NCBI GenBank assembly: GCA_963696025.1
Contig: CAVOII010000009.1
Location: 1 to 64,000, forward strand
Source of the DNA: JABCYV01 sp963696025
GTDB taxonomy: Bacteria > Acidobacteriota > Terriglobia > Terriglobales > Acidobacteriaceae
Length of the DNA: 64,000 nt
Reading direction: 5' to 3'
A program made the translations under genes and the position numbers. The notes under the pieces were generated by a model. It saw only the letters and a program-made list of their open reading frames with translations, searched no databases and was not told where the DNA came from. Below, piece by piece: positions 33,326 to 42,656 of the stretch (its first letter is position 1; every line of letters starts with the position of its first letter).

Positions 33326-34630
33326 CTAATGCCCAGTGATCGTGACGGAGGCACTACTACGTCCGAATTGGTTGGTGGCGAACAGCGTATATGTTGTGGT
33401 TTGCGTTGGGCTAACACTTACGCTATTGGCGCGCACTGCTCCCGGACCCGGCGAAACGATGAGGTAAGAGGCACCGGTCACATTCCACGAAAGCGTCACG
33501 CTAGTGCCCGACGCGAGGTTGTAGGAACTCGCCGTAAAGTTGGCGATGCCCGGTGCCGATCCCTGCGGTACGTTGGCCGCAGCGTAGATCGGGCTCATCT
33601 GCACAACTTCGAACGCGGAGGCTGGCACTTGGCCCAAATTGTGCAAGTCGTTGTTGTCCCAGCGGTCGTCAGGCGCACCACTGATGTACATGGAACTGCC
33701 GTTGTCGGCCATGATCATGCCGTACTTCTTAAGAGCGGCCAGGATAACTTGAATGTTGCTGGAAAACTGCGAAGTGTCGTAACTGGCTTTCAGCCGCAAT
33801 CTCATCCCCATTGGCGCGGCCAGCGGGTTGCTGGAGTTCGCCGCCCAGTGCGAGGCTGGTGGAACCATCGCGGCTTGACTTTGCTGTAGGGTGAAACGAA
33901 CAGCGTGCGGAATTTGTCCACTGGCAACTTCGTCGTATCTCACGAGGCCAGGGAAGATAGGCAGACCGGCCGCATCGGCGGAAGTCCAGGTCCAGGGACG
34001 CTGCTCGTCCGCCAGCAAATCCCAAACTGCTGCGGAACCTGCGTTCCAGCTTCCGTCGTTATTCGGGTAAGCGCTGTACAGTTCGTAGAGGAAGCAGTTG
34101 CCATTGTCCAACACCAGAACATGCCGGTCGCCATTGCCGGCATTGGGGTCGCCTTCGATCTGCGCATTGGCGGGAATCGGCATTGGGCCGGGGTCGCTCT
34201 CGTCACCATAGGCTGTGAAATTAATGTTCACCGGAGTCTGTGTTCCGCTCACAATCGAGTAGGGAATGCCGATAATCGATCCCTGATACTGTCCGGCTCC
34301 GAAATCAGGATGCAGTCCGATGGTCGGACCAATGAAATTGATGATTGCGTCCGAGTTTGGATCCACAGGCGCGCGCGAGATATCTGTGTTCCAAAGATTG
34401 CTCTTGGCAAAAGGCCGGAACCCATTCAGGCTTGCCCCTTGGCCCAGGCTCATGACATTGCACGACAAGCTTTGACTGCCGCCACTGCCAGAACCGCTTC
34501 CCCCGCCACCACCGGGACCGGTTCCGCCTGTTTGGGTCGCTGTCGACGTTCCCCCGCCGCAGCTGGTCAACACGATCGCCACGACGAATAGTCCGAGCAA
34601 CGCAGGCAGTCTTCTCCCCGGGATTACCAT
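33326..34630 (-). CDS. large secreted lipoprotein, unknown
   Basis: 434 residues with a lipoprotein signal (LLGLFVVAIVLTSCGGG, lipidated Cys in LTSC) and a Gly/Ser-rich linker. The main domain (FAKSNLWNTDISRAPVDPNS, PGPMPIPANAQIEGDPNAG, NGNCFLYELYSAYPNN) is common to exported proteins of unknown activity in soil bacteria. A C-terminal Ig-like/PKD-like module (about 345-434: FTASSYNLASGTSVTLSWNV, TQTTTYTLFATNQFGRSSASVTI) would project it from the surface. Polymer binding is plausible. Confidence 0.7.
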   Translation of the reverse strand: MVIPGRRLPALLGLFVVAIVLTSCGGGTSTATQTGGTGPGGGGGSGSGSGGSQSLSCNVMSLGQGASLNGFRPFAKSNLWNTDISRAPVDPNSDAIINFIGPTIGLHPDFGAGQYQGSIIGIPYSIVSGTQTPVNINFTAYGDESDPGPMPIPANAQIEGDPNAGNGDRHVLVLDNGNCFLYELYSAYPNNDGSWNAGSAAVWDLLADEQRPWTWTSADAAGLPIFPGLVRYDEVASGQIPHAVRFTLQQSQAAMVPPASHWAANSSNPLAAPMGMRLRLKASYDTSQFSSNIQVILAALKKYGMIMADNGSSMYISGAPDDRWDNNDLHNLGQVPASAFEVVQMSPIYAAANVPQGSAPGIANFTASSYNLASGTSVTLSWNVTGASYLIVSPGPGAVRANSVSVSPTQTTTYTLFATNQFGRSSASVTITGH

Positions 34631-34844
34631 CCACCTATTTTCTTTGAGAACTGACCTATCCCGGCAAGAAATGAGGACACTCCGAGGTCAGATTCAGGAC
34701 ACGTACGCAAGTAACGTGAGCGATTGAGCACGGCAGGAAATATTAAAGGGATGTTAATTGACGAAGTTAGAAGACCACCGCTGTCCTCACGGTCGGATTC
34801 GGCCCGCAGCCGGGAGCTAGGCGTTTTCTCGTGATCCTCGCCGC

Positions 34845-35642
34845 CTAAGCAGCCCGAGATTCATCGCACAGATGCTGATAGTGTTCGCGCCCGCGCTCGT
34901 ACCCGCGGCTAAACGGTTCCGCAACTTCCGCATCGGGATATTGGCGCTGCAGGTCCTCGCTAGAAGCGTTCATCTCACCCAGGGCTTGATCATATTCCTG
35001 GCAGCGCGTTCTGGCATGCAGTGCGGCTTCGAATCCCAGCCGATAAAACTTTTCGTCGTCGCTAAAGTTTCTACTGAACTTCGAATAGTGCTCCTGCTCG
35101 GCACTGCGCAAGCCGATCCACCATTGTTCTTTGGCAGCATCGATTGCCTCAGCTCCTTCGGCTTTCAGCAACTCGCGGAGGCGCGAGGCGTCACTTCGGT
35201 CGTGGCAAAGAGCAATCACCACGCTGCGTCCTTTGCGCAGAGCGTCTTCATAGACGAACAACTCGTCTTCTGGGAGTCCCTCGGTCATTGAATTTTCCAG
35301 TTTCCCTCCCGCAACCGCGCCTAGGCTCGCTCCCGCTGCTCCCAGAACAGCAGCACCCAGCAGCCCAACGGCCAGTATCGGTCCAACTCCCGGCACGAAG
35401 GCGGCCAGCAATGGACCTCCCGACAGTCCGGCGGCCGCGCCCACTACTCCTCCGATTGCCTTTCCCATGCCAGATTGTTCCGCGGCCACAACGGGAATCG
35501 TCTGTAGCTCCTTATCGATTTTGTCTGAGCCTCCCGGAGTTAATACTGTGACCTTATCTCCCTCCACACCGGCGGCGCGCAATTTCTCCGCGGCCCGTTC
35601 CGCATCAGATCGCGAGTAAAACACCCCAGTCACAGCTTCCAT
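34845..35642 (-). CDS. stress-protein 17M-like protein with Gly-rich membrane segments
   Basis: 265 residues behind a strong AGGAGGC. An N-terminal domain (VTGVFYSRSDAERAAEKLRAAGVEGDKVTVLTPG) resembles the heat-induced general stress protein 17M module. Two or three Gly/Ala-rich hydrophobic segments follow (GKAIGGVVGAAAGLSGGPLLAAFVPGVGPILAVGLLGAAVLGAAGA), then a second copy-like half (KGRSVVIALCHDRSDASRLRELLKAEGAEAID) and a helical Glu/Tyr-rich tail. Function unknown, probably stress-linked. Confidence 0.7.
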   Translation of the reverse strand: MEAVTGVFYSRSDAERAAEKLRAAGVEGDKVTVLTPGGSDKIDKELQTIPVVAAEQSGMGKAIGGVVGAAAGLSGGPLLAAFVPGVGPILAVGLLGAAVLGAAGASLGAVAGGKLENSMTEGLPEDELFVYEDALRKGRSVVIALCHDRSDASRLRELLKAEGAEAIDAAKEQWWIGLRSAEQEHYSKFSRNFSDDEKFYRLGFEAALHARTRCQEYDQALGEMNASSEDLQRQYPDAEVAEPFSRGYERGREHYQHLCDESRAA

Positions 35643-35737
35643 TTTGGATTGCCTCCTAACTAATTGTTTGACTAATCTCTGCCTGCTGATCGGTCCGTGA
35701 AGCCGTTGGATGCTAGATGGCCTCGCGGGGTTTTGAG

Positions 35738-36085
35738 TTAGCTGCTTGTCCCGAAGGCGGCAACAGCATCGTCGTCCCTCTCATAAGACTTGAAAACCTT
35801 ATCCAACCTTGTCCGTCGAAGCAAGTCCGCCACGCGTTTGGTGGGACGAACCAGTTTGATCTCGCCTTCCAAGTTTCGGGTCGACGCGAGGGTTCCAACC
35901 AGTGTGCCCAGGCCTCCGCTGTCGACGTACTCAACTCCATCGAGGTTCACCACGATTTTGCGCGTCCCCATCAGAATGTTCTTTATTCTCTGGCGGAACG
36001 CCGCGGCCTCGTCGCCAAAGACCAGGCGTCCAACGCATTCCAGGATGATTACATCGCCGCGAATGTGGGTCTCCATTTTTAGCAT
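35738..36085 (-). CDS. STAS-domain anti-sigma-factor antagonist
   Basis: 115 residues. The STAS fold is clear: DVIILECVGRLVFGDEAAAFRQRIKNIL, KIVVNLDGVEYVDSGGLGTLVG with the phosphorylatable Ser of DSGGLG, and RNLEGEIKLVRPTKRVADLLRRTRLDKVF. Such proteins bind an anti-sigma kinase and free a sigma factor when unphosphorylated. No anti-sigma gene is adjacent. It lies about 95 bp before the stress protein gene on the same strand, so the two may share control. Confidence 0.85.
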   Translation of the reverse strand: MLKMETHIRGDVIILECVGRLVFGDEAAAFRQRIKNILMGTRKIVVNLDGVEYVDSGGLGTLVGTLASTRNLEGEIKLVRPTKRVADLLRRTRLDKVFKSYERDDDAVAAFGTSS

Positions 36086-36356
36086 GCGACGATTCCTGGC
36101 ATGTCACGATGAAGAAGCGCTGTCGCCTAACCGTACGCGATCGATGATGGAAGAGCATGGTAGGCCCGGACTGCCCGTAAGTCAACGGAAGCAGGTCGTG
36201 CGCAGTTTTCTTGATTTGCTTGCCATCGCGAGTACGCGCTCTTCGCGAAGGGAAGGATTTGGGCTTCCCTACGCAAGTTAACGGCGCTGCCGGGGCTGTG
36301 CGATACTGAGCCGTGAAAAACTCAAGCGGGTGATCTCGTAGGCTTTGAGTGAAATC

Positions 36357-36433
36357 GGGCGCGTAGCTCAAACGGATAGAGCATCGGATTTCTAATCCGA
36401 GGGTTGCAGGTTCGATTCCTGCCGCGCCTACCA
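36357..36433 (+). tRNA. tRNA-Arg (anticodon TCT)
   Basis: Full cloverleaf: acceptor GGGCGCG with CGCGCCT, D arm GCTC-AAACGGATA-GAGC, anticodon stem TCGGA/TCCGA with loop TTTCTAA (anticodon TCT), T arm GCAGG-TTCGATT-CCTGC, and encoded CCA. It reads AGA/AGG codons. Confidence 0.97.
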
Positions 36434-36458
36434 GCTTAAATCTCCGTAAATTAGGCCC

Positions 36459-38126
36459 CTATTGAATTTGAGGGGAGAGGTCCTGCTTAACATCATTCGC
36501 TGGTGAAGCCAATCGGAGGGAAATGCTCTTGTGCTCGCCTTCGTCCACATGAATGTTCTGGCCAATTCCCTTGTGTAATTTCACGAATTCTGGATCGCGA
36601 AAATCGTCTTCCAAGTCTTCGAGCGCCATCACCGTGTACTCGCCGGGGTTGAGACCGGGGACGTTGAAGTGGCCGTCCTGATCGGTTGTTCCTTGCTGGT
36701 AGAGATCTCGCCGCTTCTGCCGAGTCGCTTCCGGGATCACAACAACTTCAGCGTCAGCAACGGGCTGGTTCTTTTCGTCAACGACCACACCGTCCGCGTG
36801 GGCGCCATTGGAACTGAGCACTACGTCGAGGAACAAGGTGCCTCCGCTGACGGTGAAACCGGAATCGGCGACGTCTTTGCCGCCGGCGTTGACGGATTTC
36901 ATAAAACAGTCGCGCAGTGCGGCCAGTCCAGAAAATACCCTAACGTTGTAATTGCCGGCGGGGACAGTTTTCATATCGAACGAACCGTCCTGTTTTACTT
37001 GGGCCGTAGTAGTCTCACGTTGGCCCCCAAACTCCCCCCGAGAATCCAGAGGATCATCGCTGGACTGAAGAAACAGGCTGACGTCGGCCCAGTCGGCTTT
37101 CTGACCGTTCTCCATACGGAGCAGCCCGCGCACTTCGCTGGTGGAAACAGGTGTGAGGCGCACATTTTCGAGGTCAGAATCCTTCACTTCGATTGTCTGA
37201 GCAGCAAACATTGCTTCAGGAGTGCCCGTGCTGTTCATGAGCCAAACGAAATACGAGCCTGGCAGGACGTTGTGTATCTCAAACGAACCATCTTTCTTGA
37301 CCTCTGCATCGGACGCACCCATCGGCCATCCGGCGTCCTTCGAGCCGAGCATCACGGAGAGACCAGCAATTTCAGTTGCGGGAATTCCGGACACGGTACC
37401 TCGAATGCGAAAAGCCGGGCCATAGGTCAGCGCGAGATTCGCTGGCAATTCATCACCCGAGTGAAGCTCAACGGGAACAGCCTGGGCCTTATCGGTCGTG
37501 CCCGGATAGTATGTGATATAGGGAACAGGCTTTCTATGGCCTTCGACCCGACTCCGTTGGAAGAACTGAATCTCCGGATTCGCAGTAATCAGGTACCGGC
37601 CGGACTCAAGATTGCTGATCCGGTACTCACCTAGATCATTGGTTTGTCCGATTCCTGCAAAGCCGCGCCGGCGGTCGGGGCCTTGATAGCTTGTGACAAA
37701 GACGCGGGCGTTTGGGACCGGGTCACCGTCGTTGTCCACAATTTTGCCGGTTATCACTGCAGTAGCCTGCAGCCGGAAAACCAGATCCTTCATCTCCTGG
37801 CCGGGGTCGAGCGTGAGGGATCGCCCCCGGCGGTGTTTACGCTCACCTGAAAACCCGCTGTGTTGCACCGACAGCGTGTAGCGGCCGGGCTCGATATTGT
37901 CGATCTTGAAGCGGCCTTCGGGATCGGTAACGGCGGTGTGGCTTGTGCCCTCTTCCTGATCATCCGGAGTCAGTTCTATATTTGCTTTGCGGATCGGCCG
38001 TGCGCCGGGTTCCTGAATAACCTGACCTCCCACTACGCACTTGGCACGTTCTTTGGGAGCAGAGGCTTGGGCCGCAAGCATGGTAGGAATCAGAACAGCG
38101 AATACAAGCGAGAGGCGAGACTTCAT
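36459..38126 (-). CDS. exported protein with carboxypeptidase-regulatory-like repeats
   Basis: 555 residues with a signal peptide (MKSRLSLVFAVLIPTMLAAQ). Repeated beta-sandwich modules are visible: VVGGQVIQEPGARPIRKANIELTPDD with DPEGRFKIDNIEPGRYTLSVQHSGF, then VITGKIVDNDGDPVPNARVFV with NDLGEYRISNLESGRYLI, and late DGVVVDEKNQPVADAEVVVIPE with DQDGHFNVPGLNPGEYTVMALED. These folds bind or present ligands on the cell surface in this phylum. No catalytic residues seen. Confidence 0.85.
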   Translation of the reverse strand: MKSRLSLVFAVLIPTMLAAQASAPKERAKCVVGGQVIQEPGARPIRKANIELTPDDQEEGTSHTAVTDPEGRFKIDNIEPGRYTLSVQHSGFSGERKHRRGRSLTLDPGQEMKDLVFRLQATAVITGKIVDNDGDPVPNARVFVTSYQGPDRRRGFAGIGQTNDLGEYRISNLESGRYLITANPEIQFFQRSRVEGHRKPVPYITYYPGTTDKAQAVPVELHSGDELPANLALTYGPAFRIRGTVSGIPATEIAGLSVMLGSKDAGWPMGASDAEVKKDGSFEIHNVLPGSYFVWLMNSTGTPEAMFAAQTIEVKDSDLENVRLTPVSTSEVRGLLRMENGQKADWADVSLFLQSSDDPLDSRGEFGGQRETTTAQVKQDGSFDMKTVPAGNYNVRVFSGLAALRDCFMKSVNAGGKDVADSGFTVSGGTLFLDVVLSSNGAHADGVVVDEKNQPVADAEVVVIPEATRQKRRDLYQQGTTDQDGHFNVPGLNPGEYTVMALEDLEDDFRDPEFVKLHKGIGQNIHVDEGEHKSISLRLASPANDVKQDLSPQIQ

Positions 38127-38219
38127 GGGGGACTCGCGCGGGGGCGAATTATTTTACTTGATAGTCTGCGGTCAGGTGATCTGAAGAATACGATTCAGAG
38201 TCTTGAAGCGTGTCCACGG

Positions 38220-38471
38220 CTAATCCATGAGCGGAACCATCGGCTTGGTACCCTGACAGAACGTTGCGACCCGCTGTATGCCGCCCTCTGGCTGGGGCAT
38301 TACCTTAACCGGGCCGTAACAATAAACCGCGTGGCCATTCTGGGCGAAATACCAGCGTCCTCCCTTACGGGCTTGCCGGATAATGGTTCGATCTACCGGG
38401 GAGCGCAGTGGTGGGATCGGCTGTGCGCCAGGAAGAGACAACGACAACAATAATGCCGCCAGAGCTTTCAT
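38220..38471 (-). CDS. small exported protein, unknown
   Basis: 83 residues. A signal peptide (MKALAALLLSLSLPGAQP) is followed by a compact domain with two cysteines (GHAVYCYGPVKV, VATFCQGTKPM) likely forming one disulfide, plus WYFAQNGH. No family recognised. The gene runs in the same direction as its neighbours with about 25-95 bp gaps. Confidence 0.6.
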   Translation of the reverse strand: MKALAALLLSLSLPGAQPIPPLRSPVDRTIIRQARKGGRWYFAQNGHAVYCYGPVKVMPQPEGGIQRVATFCQGTKPMVPLMD

Positions 38472-38494
38472 GGGGATTCGCTTGGGCCCCGAAT

Positions 38495-38899
38495 CTAAAT
38501 GGAAACCAGAGCTCTGCGTTCGTCCGCCGTGTCAGAAGTAACCTGCGGCGGTTTCTGCGGGGCCGGTCTCCGGAGCTTGCCTGCACTGCGGTCGCTCTTG
38601 GCGTTACCTCGCGGGGTCCCCTGGGACGAAGGAGTCTGCGCCTGGGAGTGAGCCTTTGCCTCAGCCTGGGTCTGGGCTTCGGCATTGTGCTTCTGAACTG
38701 TGCCACTTTTTAGAGCTGTCAACTCGCCACTGTCGGTGAACAGTTGCCGGATAAGAAATCGCTGCGACTCAATCGTCCGTCCTTGTTCCACCACCAGCAT
38801 GGTCAGCAGGCCGTAGGAAATCAGGAAAAGTACGGTGAGCAGAGGAAGCAACGTATGCTTCGGGTTCACGGTCGCCTTGTTCAGCATCAGCTTCACCAC
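38495..38899 (-). CDS. single-pass membrane protein with polar tail
   Basis: 134 residues. One membrane helix (TLLPLLTVLFLISYGLLTMLVV) is followed by a short helix (EQGRTIESQRFLIRQLFTDSGEL) and a low-complexity Gln/Ala/Glu and Pro-rich tail (EAQTQAEAKAHSQAQTPSSQ). The tail probably spans periplasm or wall as a disordered tether. The GTG at 38899 follows GAGGTGCCTA. No family recognised. Confidence 0.6.
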   Translation of the reverse strand: MVKLMLNKATVNPKHTLLPLLTVLFLISYGLLTMLVVEQGRTIESQRFLIRQLFTDSGELTALKSGTVQKHNAEAQTQAEAKAHSQAQTPSSQGTPRGNAKSDRSAGKLRRPAPQKPPQVTSDTADERRALVSI

Positions 38900-39157
38900 T
38901 AGGCACCTCGATCAACGCCCAGCTTCCGGGCGCATTGTCGATTGCAGCTTGAAAGCCAACGGAAGCAGAGTTTTTAAATCATTCCAGGAAATGAACTTAG
39001 GCTGGATTTGCGGCCCTTGTAGCAGGACCGCAGGTGCAAGTTGCTGCACTTTATGGGCAACGTGGATGTGTTACTGAGGTGACTGGAATCCTGCAATGCC
39101 ATCAAGAGGAAGGGGTTGGGGCTCACCGAAATCCGCTCTTGAGAAGTTCGCCGGTCC

Positions 39158-40336
39158 TTACTTTTCACCCAAAACCAGCTTCGCTATCGTCGCCAACTGC
39201 ATGTTCGAGGTGCCTTCGTAAATCTTTCCAATCTTCGCGTCACGCCAGTACTTCTCCACCGGATAATCCTTGGTAAAACCATAGCCGCCATAGATTTCTA
39301 TCGCTAGCGACGTAACCCGCTCGGCCACTTGCGAGCAGAACAGCTTGGTCATAGCCGCCTCCTTAACGAAAGGTATGCCAGCGTCCTTCATGCGGGCGGC
39401 GTTGTAAACCATCAATCTCGCGGCTTCAATCTCCGTCGCCATCTGCGCAATCTGGAACTGGATGCCCTGGAACTCAGCGATGCTTTTTCCAAATTGCTTG
39501 CGTTCTTGCGCGTACCTCGCGGCGTACTCCCAGGCGCCCCGAGCCACGCCGGCCATCTGCGCTCCGATGCCGATCCGGCCCTCGTTTAAGGTCTCAATCG
39601 CGATCTTGTAACCCTTGCCCACTTCGCCCAGCACATTGGACTTCGGCACTCGACAATCTTCCAGAATCAACTCGCAGGTCGACGACGCGCGAATACCCAG
39701 CTTGTCCTCTTTCTTGCCCACAGCGAAGCCGGGAAAGTCTTTCTCGATGAGGAACGCGGTGATCCCTTTATAACCCGCCGCCGCATCCACGGTGGCGAAA
39801 AGCACGAACAAACCCGCTTCCTTGCCATTAGTGATCCATAACTTGCGGCCGTTGAGCACATAATCGTTGCGCTTCAGTTCGGCCTTGGTTTGCAGCGCGA
39901 AAGCATCCGAGCCGGATCCAGCCTCACTCAGAGCGTAGGCGCCGCAGGTATCCGCTGCCATGCGTGGTAGATAATGTTTTTTCTGTTCCTCGGTTGCCCA
40001 GCGAAGTAAGGCATTGTTGACCAACGTGTTCTGCACATCCACCACCACACCGGCTGAAGCATCTACGCGCGAAAGTTCCTCGACCGCGACAATCGCTTCG
40101 AAAAATTTGCCACCCCCACCAGCGTACTGCTCCGGAACTTCAATCCCCATCAGCCCGAGCTGAAAGAACTGGTGAATCAGGTCTTTGTCGAAGACGCCCT
40201 TTTCGTCCATTTCTTTCACCAGCGGACGCACCTTCGCTTCGGCAAACTGGTGGATGTTGTCGCGGAAGAGGATTTCATCTTCGGTGAAAGTGGTTAAAGG
40301 TGTCGGCGATGGAATTTGCAAAGTGGTCTCGGGCAT
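39158..40336 (-). CDS. acyl-CoA dehydrogenase
   Basis: 392 residues, the normal length, behind GAAGGGA. It has the family signatures: CGAYALSEAGSGSDAFALQT (FAD/substrate loop), GRIGIGAQMAGVARGAWEYAARYAQERKQFG and the C-terminal IYEGTSNMQLATIAKLV with catalytic base E374. This position of the base is that of short/medium-chain enzymes. It oxidises acyl-CoA to enoyl-CoA with FAD in fatty-acid or amino-acid breakdown, passing electrons to ETF. No ETF or thiolase gene is nearby. Confidence 0.95.
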   Translation of the reverse strand: MPETTLQIPSPTPLTTFTEDEILFRDNIHQFAEAKVRPLVKEMDEKGVFDKDLIHQFFQLGLMGIEVPEQYAGGGGKFFEAIVAVEELSRVDASAGVVVDVQNTLVNNALLRWATEEQKKHYLPRMAADTCGAYALSEAGSGSDAFALQTKAELKRNDYVLNGRKLWITNGKEAGLFVLFATVDAAAGYKGITAFLIEKDFPGFAVGKKEDKLGIRASSTCELILEDCRVPKSNVLGEVGKGYKIAIETLNEGRIGIGAQMAGVARGAWEYAARYAQERKQFGKSIAEFQGIQFQIAQMATEIEAARLMVYNAARMKDAGIPFVKEAAMTKLFCSQVAERVTSLAIEIYGGYGFTKDYPVEKYWRDAKIGKIYEGTSNMQLATIAKLVLGEK

Positions 40337-40395
40337 ACAGGTCCCTTCAGGGAGAAGCTGGCAACCAGAAATTCTAGCACCGGTGTGGCGGCGGA

Positions 40396-40425
40396 CCTGC
40401 CCTGAGCGTGGTCGAAGGGGCCCCC
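40396..40425. repeat. dispersed GAGCGTGGTCGAAGG repeat
   Basis: CCTGCCCTGAGCGTGGTCGA AGGGGCCC lies between the acyl-CoA dehydrogenase and the TPR gene and matches 29188-29215 apart from a few bases. Palindromic intergenic repeat. Confidence 0.5.
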
Positions 40426-40463
40426 GCCCGCGAGGAGGATATTAATGAAAGCTGAGTTTGGTA

Positions 40464-41357
40464 CTAATCCCGCTTGCCGCTGAACACCAGCTTCAGCCCA
40501 TCCGCTTGCAGGATGCGCTGAATCTGATTGCGGGCGTGAACCGACCAGGGGCCAGTAGTATCGAGCTTGACGTAGGCGCGCCAGTGTTTCAGGGCTTTGC
40601 GCGGTTCTCGAACTTTCTCATAGGCGAGCGCCAGGTTGTAGTGGGCGTCAGCGTAGGTGGGTGCGAGCTGCAGAGCGGTGTTGTAGGTCTGGATGGCTTC
40701 CGCCACGCGTCCGGTTTCGTCGAGCACGTTGCCCAGATCGAAGTAGGCCAGGGCATAGCGTGGGTCCACTTCGATGGCACGCCTGTAATGCTTTTCTGAC
40801 ACGGCATATTCCTGCCGATTGTAAAAAAGCGTGCCCAGGTTGATATGCGCGGCAGCGTGGTCGGGATCGAGTTCCAAGACCCTTTCGTAGGTCGCGATGG
40901 CTTGCGCCTGGTGGCTTGGGTCTTCCTCGAGCGCAATGCCGCGGGCAAAAAGCTCGGCCACGTCTGCCGACGCCGGTTCAGGTCTGGCGGTAGCGATGGG
41001 CGTGCTGACCACGACTCTCTCTTCGGGAGAGAAATCGAACATGAACTGGCCTGCGATCGGCTCGACCACTTTGCCTTGATGCCGGAAAGCGACCCGATGT
41101 CCGGTGGTAAAGGCGCTGGCCTCAAGCAGAGGATTGTCCATCCCTGCCACTTGCTTCTGCATGGCCTCGAGCGATTGCCGGATGACCACAGGACGCACTT
41201 TGCGGGCGCACAGGTCGCGGACTTTCTTAACTTGCAGGAGATCAAAAAACGAATAGGTCTCGGCGGCGGCTACCAGTTCGGCTTTTTCCCAAGCTGCCAA
41301 CTGACGCGCCGTGATCCGCAGTATGCGAAGCAGGTCCGCTCGACTGTATCGGTACAC
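40464..41357 (-). CDS. MerR-like HTH protein with TPR tail
   Basis: 297 residues from a GTG. The N-terminal YRYSRADLLRILRITARQLAAWEKAELV, YSFFDLLQVKKVRDLCARKVRP is a MerR-type helix-turn-helix and wing. After a linker come three or four tetratricopeptide repeats (about 135-260: AIATYERVLELDPDHAAAHINLGTLFYNR, YRRAIEVDPRYALAYFDLGNVLDETGR, YNTALQLAPTYADAHYNLALAYEK). The DNA-binding end would be steered by a partner bound to the TPR. tRNA-Thr lies just upstream on the same strand. Confidence 0.82.
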   Translation of the reverse strand: MYRYSRADLLRILRITARQLAAWEKAELVAAAETYSFFDLLQVKKVRDLCARKVRPVVIRQSLEAMQKQVAGMDNPLLEASAFTTGHRVAFRHQGKVVEPIAGQFMFDFSPEERVVVSTPIATARPEPASADVAELFARGIALEEDPSHQAQAIATYERVLELDPDHAAAHINLGTLFYNRQEYAVSEKHYRRAIEVDPRYALAYFDLGNVLDETGRVAEAIQTYNTALQLAPTYADAHYNLALAYEKVREPRKALKHWRAYVKLDTTGPWSVHARNQIQRILQADGLKLVFSGKRD

Positions 41358-41480
41358 GGTTAAGGGAATTTCTGCTTTATTATCGGAAGCTTACGCGCCG
41401 TTGGCAAGCACAAAGTGCGCTCCACGGGAATCTTGCGAGATAACTTGCAGCGCATGTGGTGCAAAAAGCGGGAGAAAGTC

Positions 41481-41556
41481 TGGAGCCGACGAACGGACTT
41501 GAACCGTTGACCTGCCGATTACGAATCGGCTGCTCTACCAACTGAGCTACGTCGGC
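41481..41556 (-). tRNA. tRNA-Thr (anticodon CGT)
   Basis: Full cloverleaf on the minus strand: acceptor GCCGACG with CGTCGGC, D arm GCTC...GAGC, anticodon stem GCCGA/TCGGC with loop TTCGTAA (anticodon CGT), T arm AACGG-TTCAAGT-CCGTT, and encoded CCA. It reads ACG. Confidence 0.97.
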
Positions 41557-41690
41557 TTATATTTGTTGGATCAATCAGTTAGATGGAATCAGTGGAATCT
41601 TCGTATCCCATCCCATATCCCATCTCGTCAAGGCTATCGGCACGTCAACAGGTTAACCGCTCGTGCGACAGCCAACTCAAGAATATCACG

Positions 41691-42230
41691 TCACGGGATT
41701 TCAATAAGCAAGCCTCCATTGATGCCGAGCGAATGTTCATGCCCTGGCCCGAACTTGTACTCGTAGCTCGGTTCGAGATACCAACCCAATCGGTGTTTTC
41801 GAGATGACCAAAACATGAAGTCAGGAGCGACTTCAACGCCAATCGAGTTTTGCTTCACGCCGAATGCATTCGTGTGAATCCACTCAGGGCCAGCGCCGAG
41901 CATGAACTCATTCTTATCTGACAGCGTCCACGGCTTCTTGAACAGAAGGTCAAGACTCCATTCTGTCGAGTGGCGCCGAAAAAGCGGCGTGACGCCAGCT
42001 TCGAGTTCCAACCAGTTCTCTATTGGCGTAACTTCAACTGCAACCGTCGGCCCGAAGGCGGATTGACCATCCGTAAGGCTCCGACTAGCGACAGGCCCAA
42101 TTTCGAGAACTGCGGCAGATTCCTTCCCAGCCTGTGAAAAGCCGAGTGCAGTGCTGAAAAGCAAAATCATCATCAGCACACCCCGAACGGAAGCCAGTTC
42201 AATGCTTCTTGAAATCTCTATCGTCGCCAC
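41691..42230 (-). CDS. exported beta-barrel-like protein
   Basis: 179 residues with a signal peptide (VRGVLMMILLFSTALGFSQA). The rest is made of alternating strands with paired aromatic ends (WLELEAGVTPLFRR, WSLDLLFKKPW, FMLGAGPEWIHTN, IGVEVAPDFMFW, RLGWYLEPSYEYKFG) and ends in LGINGGLLIEIP. That fits a small eight-strand outer-membrane barrel. No family recognised. Confidence 0.65.
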   Translation of the reverse strand: MATIEISRSIELASVRGVLMMILLFSTALGFSQAGKESAAVLEIGPVASRSLTDGQSAFGPTVAVEVTPIENWLELEAGVTPLFRRHSTEWSLDLLFKKPWTLSDKNEFMLGAGPEWIHTNAFGVKQNSIGVEVAPDFMFWSSRKHRLGWYLEPSYEYKFGPGHEHSLGINGGLLIEIP

Positions 42231-42244
42231 GGAGCATTATTTCA

Positions 42245-42440
42245 TCAGGCCATCCCGACAGGCACCACTGTGTCCGCCTTTCGAGCTTTGCCCTTGGTCG
42301 TGACGGACTGCACGGGCTTGCGGAGTTCCGCTTCGAGCCTCTCCATCGCCTCAACTGACTTCTCATCGATTCGCTTGATGTGGGAATTACGGGTCACTGT
42401 GCCGCAGTATCTCGCTGATGGCCTCCAATTCTTGAAATCG
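42245..42440 (-). pseudogene. C-terminal remnant of a tyrosine recombinase
   Basis: No start codon. In one frame ELEAISEILRHSD appears, the HxS-like helix before the catalytic tyrosine of phage-type integrases, then a stop. One base over, the text resumes as TVTRNSHIKRIDEKSVEAME, RLEAELRKPVQSV and ends at a TGA. Together they match ...ISEILRHS..VTR..YIK..., but His stands where the nucleophilic Tyr is usual (NSHIK). So this is a decayed integrase tail with a frameshift. A tRNA-Thr gene lies 690 bp away. Confidence 0.45.
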
Positions 42441-42656
42441 ATTTTTGTTTCTGCCTATTGGTTAAAGCCTGGCCGGCGGTGTACAACGCCGCGATTTAGA
42501 AAAATATTAAGAAGAGATTCGCTGAGAGTCTCTTCGAATCCCATTTGCCTTCCCCCTAGGCCCCTCGCTCAAAATTGCCTTCAGCACGAACATTCCCCGT
42601 TCCTCGCTGAAGGGATCCTTCCCTCTCATTCCCACATCCTTAAGGAGGATCAAAAA